This document shows positions 22,701 to 34,300 of a DNA stretch of 64,000 nucleotides, in pieces. Position 1 is the first letter of the stretch; each line of letters begins with the position of its first letter. Under the pieces are notes generated by a model. That model made no database searches and was not told the DNA's origin. It was given only the letters and a program-made list of their open reading frames with translations. The stretch covers positions 13,011,903 to 13,075,902 of the forward strand of contig CM036243.1 of the NCBI GenBank assembly GCA_020698575.1. Reading direction: 5' to 3'. The position numbers and the translations under genes were made by a program. The stretch comes from Bostrychus sinensis (lineage: Eukaryota; Chordata; Actinopteri; Gobiiformes; Eleotridae).

Positions 22701-25700
22701 CCATTTCAACAGCTGAGTGACTGTGGCTGCCGATGCTGTGGCCCTGCTGTAAATCAACATGACGTGACCACTGTGGCAGAGAAAACAGCTCTGATGAATT
22801 GTACTCATTTCCACAGCCATGTTCATAACCCTGTGTTGTTACAGTCCTTTACAGTCCACAGCACAATATACTGACTAGAAAGTAGCATACAGAGGAGAAA
22901 ACAGGAGGAAATGAATTACTCCCTGTTGCAACTTATAGTGAAATCTAAAGTTGATGGTTAAACCTGGGTGGAACACTTAGAAAAGGGTAAGAGTTTGTTA
23001 AAGGTTGAGAACACTGTGTAAAAAGTTGTAATATGCCGTTGAATAAAATGGAATTCATCAGTCAAAACTATAAGTATGTGATAACATCAAAATAACACAT
23101 CCACTGAGCAATGTAGTTGAGATTAACCAAATGCATAACGATACTTTTCACTGCCACTGACTATGGTACAAATTGAGCAGCAGTCTGTGTATATAACATA
23201 TGCTTGTGTATAAAAATAAAGACAATCATAGCAGACTTTTGCTAAAAAATGCTAAATACAAGGTATGCTAAACAAAAAACAAAACCAAATAATTTTGTCC
23301 TCCATCCATATTGCACTAAAACATTAACAGAACATGTGAGGCAAATTACACAAAACTCTAAAATGGAGAGTTTGTGTTATGTTAACAGCAATGTATCTTA
23401 CCGTAGGCAACTGAGGTCACAGTGAAAAATGTAAATGAAAAAAAAAAAAAAAACCTGCAATGATTTGCAAATCTCATTAAACCATATTTTATTCACATCA
23501 GGACACAAACAACTAAAAGTGTTAAAACTTAGATGTTTAATTATTTTTTCAAATTATCATTCAGCTGAACTTTTTTTTTCCTTTATCAGAAGAAAAGTTT
23601 CCAGTTTCTGGATCATGTTCACTTAAGGCTTCATATCTCATTGCAAACTGTGCTCATAGAGAAGTCCACAAATGCAATAATAAAGGCTCTGCCTTCCTTA
23701 AATGAGAAGTGTTGCCCAGTGTAGTAGCACAATTTATATTTCCAGCCTTTTGTTTCAATGTTCCTCCATTTTTGGAATGTGTTGCTGCCATAAACATGAG
23801 CTATTATTTTTCATAATATGGTAAATATCTTACCACAACTGATATGCTGTGCATGTTTAACATATAAAATATTGTTTTATAAAATTTGCTAATCATTGCA
23901 TCTGTATTTACTTGTTTGTAACTGTGATTATATTTTACAAAAAAAGTGTATATATTAGGAGGAGTTTATATTTCTGCCAATAAAACTGAAAAATAAAACC
24001 TCTTTGTTTACAAGGAAGATTTACTGTACAGCAAACAGTTCCCTGCAAAAGGCTCTGTTCAGTGGACAAAACATAAGGACTGCATTTTTAAAATTTGAGT
24101 TCTTATTAATCATTAATTTCCTCTTTCTTACTTTGCTGCTTTAGTAATGCTTTACCACTAACTTGTTAAACATGACGCATGACAAAGGTTTGCAGCATAC
24201 TGCAGGACACAAACTAAGTAGACATGCCCAGACAGACAAAAAACAGGCAACCACACCCTTCTACATGACACAAGACATTCATGACACTGCCTGCTCTGGG
24301 TGGAGCCTTCTTTAACACTATATTTACCTTCCACTTTATCTACATTCACACATCTAATCAGACAGTGCAAAGTATTCACTGCCTATGCATTGTCCTTTAC
24401 ACACTTCAGAAGACTTGTCTTTGGTAGTCATCTTTAATCCCATGACACTGGAAAATATGACAAAGATTTAACACCAAGTTTTTTGAGCAAATGGGTCATT
24501 CCTTGTAAAAAAAAATCCCAGTTGACCATCACAGATTTGCTTTGTTTATCAAGTTGTTTGATCTATGTCTACAACCAGTAGAATGAAAGCACAATTTGAG
24601 GTTGGCATGTTTTTTTTTGAGATACTGTATTTAGGAACAAGCAGGCATGTCAGGCCAAAATCATGGCTACTGCAAAATTATGAAGTTCCATACACCATCA
24701 CTTCTAGTGCCAGATGAGTGAAATGTATGGTTCTACAATGTGTAAAGTCTTTAACCTGTAAAATGTGTTTCTCAGTTGTATCTGATGCAAGTTATGGGCT
24801 GCCAAATATTGTAAATGTAAAAATCAGTTCCTATTATGGACTAGAGTATCTTCACAATGACCCACACCGTGTACCAGAACAAAATATAATTAAAAAGGAC
24901 ATGGGTTCTTTACAGAAAATTGTGTGATAGTATCTTGAAGCTAAAGTTTGATGTGTAGGCAACTGAATTCAAAATGCTGAAAGTGACTTTTTGGTTCTGT
25001 TTCATGAACAGCAGGTCCTAGCAGAGCATGATGGCCATTTACAATTTTCAATTATACTTCCAGATGCTGCGCTAAAATGGAGGTTGTAAAACTAAGAACA
25101 AAAATTACTCTCTTTTATCTACATTTACACAACTGATCAATATTCAGAGTGCCAGGCAGTCACTCTATGCATCGTCCTTCACACACTTCAGGAGGCAATT
25201 TGAGCAATAGGGAATGATTCTGCTCCATCTGTTCCTCATCACTGAATCATTGCCTCTGCCTCAAAACAAACATATGAAAGCATATTTACCCCTTTAGCTA
25301 TGTGTTGGTTATTTATGCCTTGCCAATGGGGAGAGAAGACAGATAGTGAAAGCTTGAGTGGCGTGGTGACAAACTGCCCTCTTCCCTCCTTGCTCCTTAG
25401 ATCAGGGTTATCACGGTCAGGGGCAGCTCACTCTCCCAGTGGTTCACTCATTACGAACCCTGTCAGAGTTGAGCTATGTCCCGGTGCAGCTCCTTCTCCT
25501 ACAGGCGGTTTCCTCCTCAACACTTTAAAAGGGTCTTGATAAGATCCAGGAAAAGACTTTTTTGTATGCACGTGCGATTAGGGCAAGATGACTTGCACTA
25601 TCTCGCGGGCATGTCTCGAAGCAGGGGGGAAAAGGCAAAATGTGATAAACACCCCCTAGGCTTTGGTTCTAACTGACAATAATGGAAAAATGGTTGCAGT

Positions 25701-28700
25701 GTTGCCATCCCAGCTATCTAGTTAACTGCTTTACTTTAAAACTCTATAACAGCAGATCTTTTTCACAGTTCTCAATTTTGAAGCCCCTTTTACAGACTGT
25801 TCTCAGTAAATTGCCACAAATGCCCTCTTCGAAGCACTGCCATTTTTCTGAAAAATGGCAGAGAACATTAGCAGTGTTCACACTGAATCCTTAAATGCTA
25901 CAATGAGATGAAGCTGATGGCCCGTTGGTACAGAAATACAAATATAAATTAAAATGAACACACATTAAATCAGAAGGTAGAGATAATATTAATGTTTATA
26001 TGTTTACTGTATGTTCTGGAAAGATCCCTGGTTTCATTCACACCACTGGGACACAGCATCTGTTCTGACTCTGTTCACCCTGTCCTGGCAAGATGGTGGA
26101 TTAAATTGGGTAAGACTGTATGTGTGAAAGGGACTGAAGAAGACACTCAGATTATTGTTGCAGGCAATTTTTGGATCTTTGAGCTCTGTAAAAGCTACAT
26201 ATTACTGAGTGGCCAGAGCTGAAACACCTAGCCCAGAGCAGACAAATGGAGTAGTGCTAGAGAAGGGCATTCATGTTTCTTTCTGAACTATTTCGGTTCA
26301 TAAGATTACAAGGCATAGGAAACTTAAATTCAACATTTTTCAAGTTAAAGAGTTCCTCGTGGCTTATAGATGACAACATTCCAAGCAGGGTGCCATAGAT
26401 GTTTGCCATTTCGCTACCAGACGCAGCACATTAAGGAAAAGGACGATTGAGCTGTTATTGAGGTTACAAAACTAAGAACAAATGCATCTTTAACAAAGTT
26501 TACAACAGTTTTCCACACTTTTTCTTAACCAATTAAAATTCCTGTGGCGTTCCCTTGACAACATCAAGATGGCTCTGTCCCAACACTGGCACTAGGCCCT
26601 GAGGTATACTTGTACCGCACATCTGTTGAAAGTGCAGCGAAGAGGGACCAAATCCATTAGACCTGACATAGTCCTGTCCTGGTTGCAAATTGTTAAACTT
26701 TATATTGATGCACTGCCAACGTAACTAGAAGCACTCAGAGAAAGCAGACATGCAGCAAAGCATTGGGTCTATCTTGCAATGGAAGATATTTTGCCCAGAC
26801 ATGGACTCACAGTGGGGATCTTCTACTTCAGGGGTAAATGCTCTATACTTCAAACATTCTTCAGTCGAGCTGGCGTCCCGAATACTCAGCCAAAATGTCT
26901 TTCTTCATCACAATCCAACAATCTTGATAACAGGCTTACAAACAAACCATGCCGACAAAACATAACCTGGCTGGCAGATGTATTACTTGTATATGTATTG
27001 GTTATATATTGTATTGGCAGTATTTGGTCAGGTTTTTATGGTTGTTAAAAAGGATAATAATTTGTTTAAACTGACTTTTTGTGCAGCCTATATCTTTCCT
27101 GAACTCTTGGTGACACAAAACACTTTCAAACTAATTGGCAAATTTTTTTTTACCAACTCACAAATCACATTTTGGGCTTCTATCAGCACATTTCTCTCCA
27201 CTGCTCTACTCTCCAGTACCCACACAAACTCGGAGGTCGATAAAAGTTGAAATGGAAAAGAACACGATGAGGGAAGTGACTTAAGAAGTGGTATGTACCT
27301 AAATAACAGATGCAATACTCTCGACATACTACCTTAGACATTAGATAATCTTGAGGGCATATTGTCGTCTTTCAGTGATTGATTAGGCCATTCCAACTTA
27401 ATTTTCATCCCCGGCAATCAATTCTCAGTCTAATAAATAAAATGGGTTTATAGATTGTTGTGTTGCTGAGGGGAATGCATGTTGTTTTCAATACTCTTCT
27501 GGCAACAGGTAACAAATTTATCTAGGTAATATCCAGGTACGTCGTCCTGTTCACCTATCCTTTATTATAATATGGATTCATCTGTTACCGAGAGGAGCAA
27601 GACAATTTGCAAGAGGAGGAGGTTGTTTGACTTTTGATGAGATTTCAATATGCAATTTAGCTCGAGCTAGTGGACAAATATGACAAGGAAATAATCAAAG
27701 TGGGCAATGTTTTCTCTGTGTATTTTCCCACAGTGAAATAGGAACTGTATTTTATGAGATAATTAATTATGGTCTAGACAAATACACGCTGAGAATCTGA
27801 TCAACCCTAAAATGTCATTTCCACTGTGATCTGTTAGATACTGTTAAGCAAATATCACACAGAAATTTGAATACACTGATTGCACACACACCTAGTTGGC
27901 ACCTGACTACTAGCCAGAAAACTGCACGTATTTGCACTAAGCAATTATTTCTAAACATATCTTTTAATGTGTATAGAGAATTTAAGCAATAATATATTGT
28001 AATGGTAAAAGTCATTGTGGTGGATTACAATGCTACAGCATTATCAGTAGACCCAGTGGACTCCTGGGAGCCATGGTATGTCACTTTATGTCATTAAAGG
28101 GAGTTATGAGCTTTATTAGCCTTCATTACCACTGAGCAGTATGGGTCAAGGCACAGTGCCAAGGGTCCCCAAAGTGTGTTATCATCACCTCTTACTGGAT
28201 GCAGTCTGTTTAATGGCCGACAGAAAAAAAAAAAAAAAACATGTGTTTGAAAATGCTAATTACAAAGATAGCTAAATATAAAGCGCCTGTGATTCTGGGT
28301 TTTCTTCTTTAATTAAAGACACTACAAATTCACTGTCTATATTGCACTGCAACATAAGAAAACACAATTTTATTGATTTGTGAGTTTTCAACTCTACTGA
28401 AATATACACTAAACTACAGCTCGTTCAGACCTGCCCTTTTTAACTATTGTATTTAACAGACCATCTGGACAGGCAGGTTAATTTATGTTAACAATAAAAA
28501 GAGGTAAAAACAAAATAAAATGTTTACAGAAGATAGTGTCCAAAACAACTAGTTTGAAATTAAGTTAAAATACATAAAAAATAACTCTAAAAAGCAGACA
28601 CTGACAACATTATTGCAAGTGAAGCAGTTTGCAGTCTCTGTAATACAGATACTAATTGTAATATCTTTTAACACCCACCTTTACACTAGAATTTCCTATG

Positions 28701-31700
28701 GGCCTACAGTTTGCCAGTAAGCTAGGGAAATTTCACATTCTTCTTGCATATAATCAATAGGGAAATCATGTAGCAATTGTGGTTGACAAATATATTTTAA
28801 CATATTTTCTATGTTGCAATGTCCACAGATATTTCTGTTTTTTCTTAGAGTGTCTACCTTACAATGTTCAAGGAGTTTTCCTCTTGTATAGTTCAATGGC
28901 TACTGTCTGCATATAAAACACCAGTGTGGGACAGCCCCACTCTGAGCTTTTCTGATCTACACTCTTCTCACTCCTTCTCTTCAAGAAAATAATCACCACA
29001 AAGACAACAGTTTGACTCAAGACATATTATTTCTTTCTCACACGATTATACAAGCTACAAAATAAAGAATGCCAACTACCAGAGGATAGAAACAATAAAA
29101 TATGACTATGTCCATGTTGTAAATAAAAAATATGGATTGTCCTATATTTCTATAGTTGTTACAATAAAGTCCTAACAAAAACAAACTGGCTTACTGGTAG
29201 CGGTAAAGCTTCCTCCATCTTGCAGTACAATGTAAATAAAGGTGATGAGAGGTGTAGGAAAGCAAATGGAGCCAACTGTCACAAAGACCATCAGTGGCTA
29301 GTGACAGATGCCAAGGCTGTTTTTAGTTTGCATTTCCTCTAGAGTGATGCAAATATGTCTGTGCTTGACAATTAATAAAATGGCCATTTATCACAAAGCA
29401 CATGCAAAATAAATGTGAGCTCTGTAGTTGTTTGGGGCATCTAGAGGTGGCATTGATTCGACATAAATTTATTGGAAATTCTCATTCTGGGAAAACACAC
29501 AAAAAGGATCGAGCATCCGGCTACTTTTCAAATTGACAGTCAGTATTTGACAGACCAAGTGCATAGAAGTGCAGTGCTGCGTTCTACAGTCCTGGAGGAA
29601 TTCTTAGCCATTTTTAGCCCACATTTAGTATTTAAAGTATCAATATCAATATCAAAGTACTAGTACTTAGTAGCTACAAAATATCGCAAAACAACACAAA
29701 ACCATATTATGCATTTTTGTATATTTTTAAACAATTCTTGGTCACCTCTAGAACAGCACATTTTAAAATTTTTAAAACAGCTGACAAAAAGGATTTTTTT
29801 TGCAATAAATACTTTACTGTTGATTTTCAGAAACAGGTGAAAAGCTGTTCACTTACTAAAACTGTTTGTATGATGCCATTTTACTACAAAATGAAAAATA
29901 GAGGTGAGGAATCATGAGCAGTCCAATGTGTTGTTTGTTTTTGAGAAATGAATGAGAGCAGACTGGATGTAGAGTGCTTGTTGAATGGTCAGTGGTGTAG
30001 GAGGGAGTATGTAGAAATGAGCAGTTTGGAGCTCACAAAAAGCCAGTGTAAGAGAATAGGTTTCTACACGTTCTAAAATCAAATAATGTCAAAACCTTAG
30101 GTGGAGGGCAGGGGCTAGTATGATTGTAAATGTTACTCACTCAAACTCACTATATTATTCTTATGGCTAATGGGCCTGTCTACTGACAATAAGCATGTCT
30201 ACGTGTTTGAATATTGTGACCACTTTTTGATGCTTTTGTGTCATGTAGGGTAATTGCAGAGATATTATCCATAAACAGCCAAGACATCTGCATTTTTAAC
30301 TTTAGCAGCAAATTGTACCATAGATTTCATACCTGCCCTCTACCTCATCTCCCACACTATAGGCTCTTTACAATGTTTCGACATCACATGAACACAACTT
30401 ATACAGGACTAATCAAACCACAACTCCAGGTATGTTTTTGATGAAGGAACAACATATAACAAGACAGAAAGCTCAAAAAAGTTAATTTTGCATAATAAAG
30501 CCCCTTTAAATGTGACATTCAAATTTTAACAGTGTTCAAACTTCAAAACTCATATTAATTAAATTAATTATCAGCAATGGTCCAAGTTGCTCAGTATAGC
30601 ATTTGTCGTGTTGAGTGTCTTATTGCTCAACAACTTCAACTACCCCCCACCCCCCTGTAAACAGTTATTGCAACAAAAGCCTCTGGTCTGCTGTGGCACT
30701 CAAGGCTAAATTACACCACATGTTAGACAGCTCCATCTCCTTGGTGAATAGACCCTCAATTTACCACAGTGTACAAGAAATAATAAGACAGCCTAACTAC
30801 AATAAAACATTTGTCTCCTGCTTATGGATAAAAAGCTTACGCTGTCAGATGGACACAGCTCAGTAGCCATTTATTTCACATCTCCTCACATCTCCTCACA
30901 TCGCATTAGGAGCGCTGTTATGAGAAGCCATCAGACCTGTGAACTGTAAAGAGCCGCAGGAGAATAAGATGCTAGATACTTTTCAGGGAAATCTAATTTG
31001 GCATTCAGCAGACTCACTCACTGTGTAGTATTCTTTGTAGCATGCAGCTCCCTTATCATAAGCACCACATTAGAACAGCATTGTCTATCCTGTTCTATCT
31101 ATAATGCTCATATTTTTCAAAATTGACATTGACCTTAACCTCCTCTGCTTTCTTGGGATATGTAGCCAATAAATTTAATTACACAGAACAAGTAAATAAA
31201 TCATTCAACATAAGCTATATGCACCTGCTTTGTGACCAAACACCTTGCAGAAATACTTTAAATTAAAAAAAAAAGTGATCCAACATCCACTTACACAGTG
31301 CAGAGCAAGCATTTTCAGAGGCAGTGGAATAGAGCGCCCAATACCACCTATATGAATATATTTAGTAATAAATCAATATATATATATAAGTCTACTGTAA
31401 ACCACTCAAGTGTTTTTGCATGTCCTAATGCAGCACTGAGGTAGTCAAAAACAAAGCCTTCCATCTAGGTGGATTCAAATAGGGTAGCTCATCTTGCATT
31501 ATATATATTAATGCATAGCCATAGGTTGAAATCTATATTGATTTGATACTGTATCAAACTCCAAAACCACATTCTCATTATTTATAAAACAAGCAATACA
31601 ACATGTACAACTAAAAATGTTATTGTATGTTACCAATACAGTTCAAGTCATATGAGCTCATAAGGCAAGAAAGCATTGAGGGACATGCTTACGAAAGCAG

Positions 31701-33623
31701 TACTACTAAATCAAACTGCACAATAGTCTTTTACAGAAATCATGCACGTGCAAATGAGCAGATATGACTCTTTTGAAAGCCTTGTAATGACCTGGTGAAG
31801 CATGGGTGAAGTTTGATAAGAAGCTCAGAGACTACAAATAAATTTAAAAAAAAAAGGTGAAAAAAGTGAATGCAGGAAAAAATGTTAATGCACCTAGTGT
31901 ATCTGGATTCATTCATTCATTGTATTGTCCTATAACTGAAATGACTGTTTATGTTCCATTCAGCCCAGAATTTAAAGCAGTAGGAATCTTATCCCATTTC
32001 TAATGTGTTACAAAAATGTCATGATGCAGTCGAACTGTAAATGAGTGGATAGCTTAAGGAAATATGTAACTGAGCACCCAGTAGTCCCTATTTTACATAT
32101 AGTTGCTCTAAAAGGAGGACTCTTCTTAGTCATCCTGCATGGTGGAGTGAGTCATGACAGGGAACCTCTGACACAAGAGATTTTATTTCTCTTCCATCAC
32201 TGTGGATGAGAGCTCTACGTAGAGCAGAGTATTAACATGGCTGTTTCTTCAGACTTGCATTGCAGTAAGTCCTGCTTAGCACCAAACCCCAAATGACAAA
32301 ACAGGTAATAAATGACAGTTTAAACCAACCCACTAACCGCTCATTAATAAAAATGAGGTGGTAGGATGTGGTGGACAACAACAAAGTGTGGTTTTCTTTC
32401 CAAGCATTAGGAGATTTTTCAGAACAGATGCATTGCTTGATCTGTACGTGCACTGTCAATTGTCATGTCATGGTCTGACACAATGCTAGACTGCTAGTTA
32501 CCATTCTCTTTAGAACATGGAAACTTGTATATAATAACAAGCAATTTGGATCGAACAAGGACATTTATTTGAATTTACTTTACTAAGAGTATTTCATTTT
32601 TAAACCCGCAACAAGCCTTCCACAGGCTTACAGGCTACACAGCCCAAAAAAATTACAGGAAGCCAATTACTGACACCATGCCAGTTGTCATAACTGCTGG
32701 ACTTATGTGTCATAAGTCCACAGGAGCATCCGCTTCATTCTGCAGCATGTGCACTTTGTCAAAAATGGACATGAAAAAGCAGCTCAGAAAAACTGCTAAC
32801 TCTGTGCAAGCAAAATTTAGATTCATCTGCAGTGACAGCCTCTTGGATGTTGATGTTTGGCAGTCCTGCAAATGCTGGCTTGCATGTTTCCCTAAGATCA
32901 ACAAAGAAAATGTTGGCATTCTTTAAGCCCAGCTATGAAACAGAGTGCGGTCTGAAGGATAACTTATGAGAAGGCTTTGTGGAGCTCAAATTAAAAATGT
33001 AACCTTGTTTCACTTGGGCTACAAAGTAGGCTACTACTTCAAAAGGCTGCAGGTAAACTGCCAGGGTTGATATGAGGTTAGGTCAGAGCATGCTGCTGAG
33101 TTGTAAAGGGTCTGCTGAGATGGGCTACTGGCATCCACTTAGCACTGGAACAATAATGTACATTAGGCTAATGAACTTCTATAAGTTACAGTAAGTTGGT
33201 GTTCCCATTTACACATACCTTGCTTATGGACAATTCTCTCTCAATCTAAAGTCAGAGTAACAACATACCATTCCTCTGAGGAATCCTCTAAATGCAAGAA
33301 AACAACATTTTCTAGAAGAACAACTTAGCGTCAGCTACTGCCTACAGCTGCTGTCACTACAAGGCTAAGTGAAGCATCTACGACAAAAAGTTACAAAATT
33401 AATATGTTATTGTAGCTATCTTGCAAAACCCGACAGATTTTCTTTTGGATAGGACTAGGTAGCCCAACTATCTTACTACATGTGAGTTAAAAGGTAGGCT
33501 ATATAGCCTCGTTACCTGGTGTAAAAGTGGAAGTGGACGAGCAGTTTTGAGAACAGAGTGACAAGGCTGAAGTGCTCTCAGAAGTCCCGCCGTAACTTTA
33601 CCGACCATCCGCAACGAAGCCAT
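10752..33623 (-). CDS. mcub: Mitochondrial calcium uniporter dominant-negative subunit beta (MCUb), 8 coding exons, 335 residues
   Basis: Coding exons in transcript order are 33623-33516, 20047-19981, 18738-18571, 17928-17824, 16805-16645, 16263-16060, 11251-11135 and 10829-10752. All phases join, giving 1008 bases including TGA (human MCUB: 336 residues). Residues 1-58 are basic and Ser/Ala/Leu-rich, consistent with a matrix-targeting peptide. Residues 59-150 form the MCU N-terminal domain (VLLPSRNEKCLFYLRP, DFKLVINDTVHNV). Residues 150-203 are helical coiled coil. TM1 is about 219-238, the pore loop is WDVMEP (244-249), TM2 is about 250-268, and a second helical region follows. The stretch before the pore is LAWLTWWVYSW: it has Trp and Val where the conducting subunit MCU has Arg and Glu, the recognised MCUb substitutions. 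The product should join inner-membrane uniporter complexes and lower Ca2+ uptake. All introns are GT-AG except intron 6, which is GC-AG. Confidence 0.96.
12352..13197 (-). pseudogene. LINE ORF2, reverse transcriptase part with an internal deletion
   Basis: The fingers and palm start normally (YRPVSILSQFSKILEKL, YGFRVGRSTSLALL, GVFLDFSKAFDT, GVPQGSILGP). At about 12519 the frame jumps from GSILGP directly to NDTNLFASGEEL. The residues that normally carry LLF.LYIND and the catalytic FADD are missing without loss of frame. The enzyme would be inactive. Confidence 0.8.
13569..14837 (-). pseudogene. LINE ORF2, endonuclease part
   Basis: This is a 422-residue open frame with the APE-like endonuclease motifs in order: an N-terminal VIHFNSRSF block, a SETW motif, GGGVALFVD, CGDFNIDL and a terminal SDHLPVF. 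The catalytic glutamate, aspartate and histidine positions look intact. The frame stops before the RT, which continues in other frames, so no joined protein is made. Confidence 0.8.
14999..15566 (-). pseudogene. LINE ORF1 (coiled-coil RNA-binding protein), frameshifted
   Basis: A heptad-like N-terminal coiled coil (MIMDLIGEIRDLKRQNDEKD) leads into a domain with GCHLLPRK and KPAIIVRFVNR, as in LINE ORF1 proteins with an RRM-like core. The start codon at 15566 is in a different frame from the main frame beginning near 15529, so the copy has lost one base relative to a working element. Confidence 0.7.
17279..17619 (-). other. Unrecognised open frames in mcub intron 4
   Basis: Two overlapping minus-strand frames lie between mcub exons 4 and 5. 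The 17619-17347 frame starts at an ATG and is proline-rich early (KPEPTPPTLLPSAPCPP). The 17563-17279 frame ends VYAGPKLLIPAGYVRF-. Neither matches a family I know. Composition is more balanced than in the surrounding intron, so this could be a frameshifted retrocopy or a small nested gene, but chance remains likely. Confidence 0.2.
19080..19690. repeat. AT-rich inverted-repeat element, interrupted by a SINE
   Basis: Words such as ACAAGATA, TATCTTGT, ATCACATTTTTA and TAAAAATGTGA recur in both orientations on either side of the SINE at 19235-19420. The pattern fits a foldback/MITE-like element made of short inverted modules. Exact ends and target duplication could not be fixed. Confidence 0.45.
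19235..19420 (-). mobile_element. tRNA-derived SINE
   Basis: On the minus strand a tRNA-like A box (TGGCTCAGTGGTGAAGC, plus 19391-19407) is followed by a B box GGGTTCGAGTCCTGA near 19335-19349. The spacing is greater than in a true tRNA and there is no acceptor-stem pairing. The minus-strand 3' end lies in the A-rich tract read as T at 19226-19245. It sits in the inverted-repeat element within mcub intron 2. Confidence 0.75.
19698..19972. repeat. About 280-bp repeat, copy 2, abutting mcub exon 2
   Basis: Matches 1378-1662 in the same orientation. Its right edge is about 8 bases from the mcub exon 2 end at 19981, so nearly the whole start of intron 2 is repeat sequence. ATATTAC-like bases occur on both sides (19691-19697 region and 19973-19980), a possible target duplication overlapping the splice donor. 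Confidence 0.75.
20838..21065 (-). mobile_element. tRNA-like repeat family, copy 1
   Basis: On the minus strand an A-box-like TGGCTCAATTGATAGAGC (20895-20912) is followed by a B-box-like GATTCGAGTC (20861-20870). The conserved flank CCATTCCTTTACTGCCCCC lies on the A-box side and recurs with the other copies. The tRNA-like cloverleaf is not complete, so this is an interspersed repeat and not a tRNA gene. Confidence 0.6.
26745..26850 (-). mobile_element. tRNA-like repeat family, copy 2 (partial)
   Basis: It shares TCTTGCAATGG, a TATTTTG segment, and GGGGATCTTCTACTTCAGGGGTAAATGCTCTAT-type sequence with copy 1, read on the plus strand. The part after the A box is missing or diverged. Confidence 0.45.
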
Positions 33624-34300
33624 GCTCAGCCTTTCTCCGGGTTACTGTCGCGTTAGGGGCATTACTTCACTGAAAATATGTCCGAGGAATGTTCTTCAAA
33701 GAACCGTGTTTCAGTCAAAACGCTGGCTGAAAGCTGTAAATCTGAGGAAAAAGGAAGGCGCTCCGGGGCAGAGAGAGGGCGGTGCAGCCGGAGCAGAGCC
33801 GCATACCATTTCCTCTGACTACTGCCAGCCTTCTTTTGTCTCATTTTCTGCCTCTGTATTGATGTGTTACACGAACCAACCAGCAGGGACCCGGCTCACT
33901 GAACAGGATACACGGTCCACACCCACAGGAATGCGAGGTGATATAAGTTTAAGTAAAACGCCATAACACGCGGTTTAGTTCAGTATCAGTAAAGCAAAAG
34001 CTAATTAGTGCTAGCCAAACAGATGCTCGTGTTAATCAGAAGGCTACGTAGCATTAGGCTACTAATGAGACAAACTTTGGCCTTCTGGTACAGTTATAGC
34101 CTTTTTTTTTTTTTTTTTTTTACATTTAAAACTTGCCACCTAAATAGGCCTACAGTCACGATTATAATTGCTAGCCGTGGAGGGCGCTCTTTGTGGTTTC
34201 CGCAGTAAGACTGGATGTGTGAGCACTGGCTCATCTGCTAACAGCCAGCTAGATTAAATCACTCCATTGATTTTTTTTTTTACACTGTAAAATCTGGCAT
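33624..34300 (-). promoter_or_regulatory. mcub: mcub upstream region, likely promoter
   Basis: The bases upstream of the mcub ATG are comparatively GC- and CpG-rich (33540-33810) and lack an obvious TATA box, as expected for a housekeeping mitochondrial gene. The transcription start cannot be placed. The open frame read rightward from 33622 appears to be promoter sequence. Confidence 0.4.

Larger units (their letters stand above)
20048..33515 (-). other. mcub: mcub intron 1 (13.5 kb), mostly featureless
   Basis: The intron runs from donor GTAACG after 33516 to the acceptor AG at 20049-20048. It is AT-rich and holds at least two copies of a tRNA-like repeat family (20838-21065 and 26745-26850) and weakly related segments at 24335-24415 and 25110-25195. 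A more GC-rich patch lies at 25290-25690. No nested gene is supported. The many 60-90 residue open frames have no family signatures. Confidence 0.6.

Noticed and set aside
33622..33966. 114-residue plus-strand open frame
   Set aside because: It starts within the complement of the mcub start region and covers the promoter. No evidence of a divergent gene with this frame.
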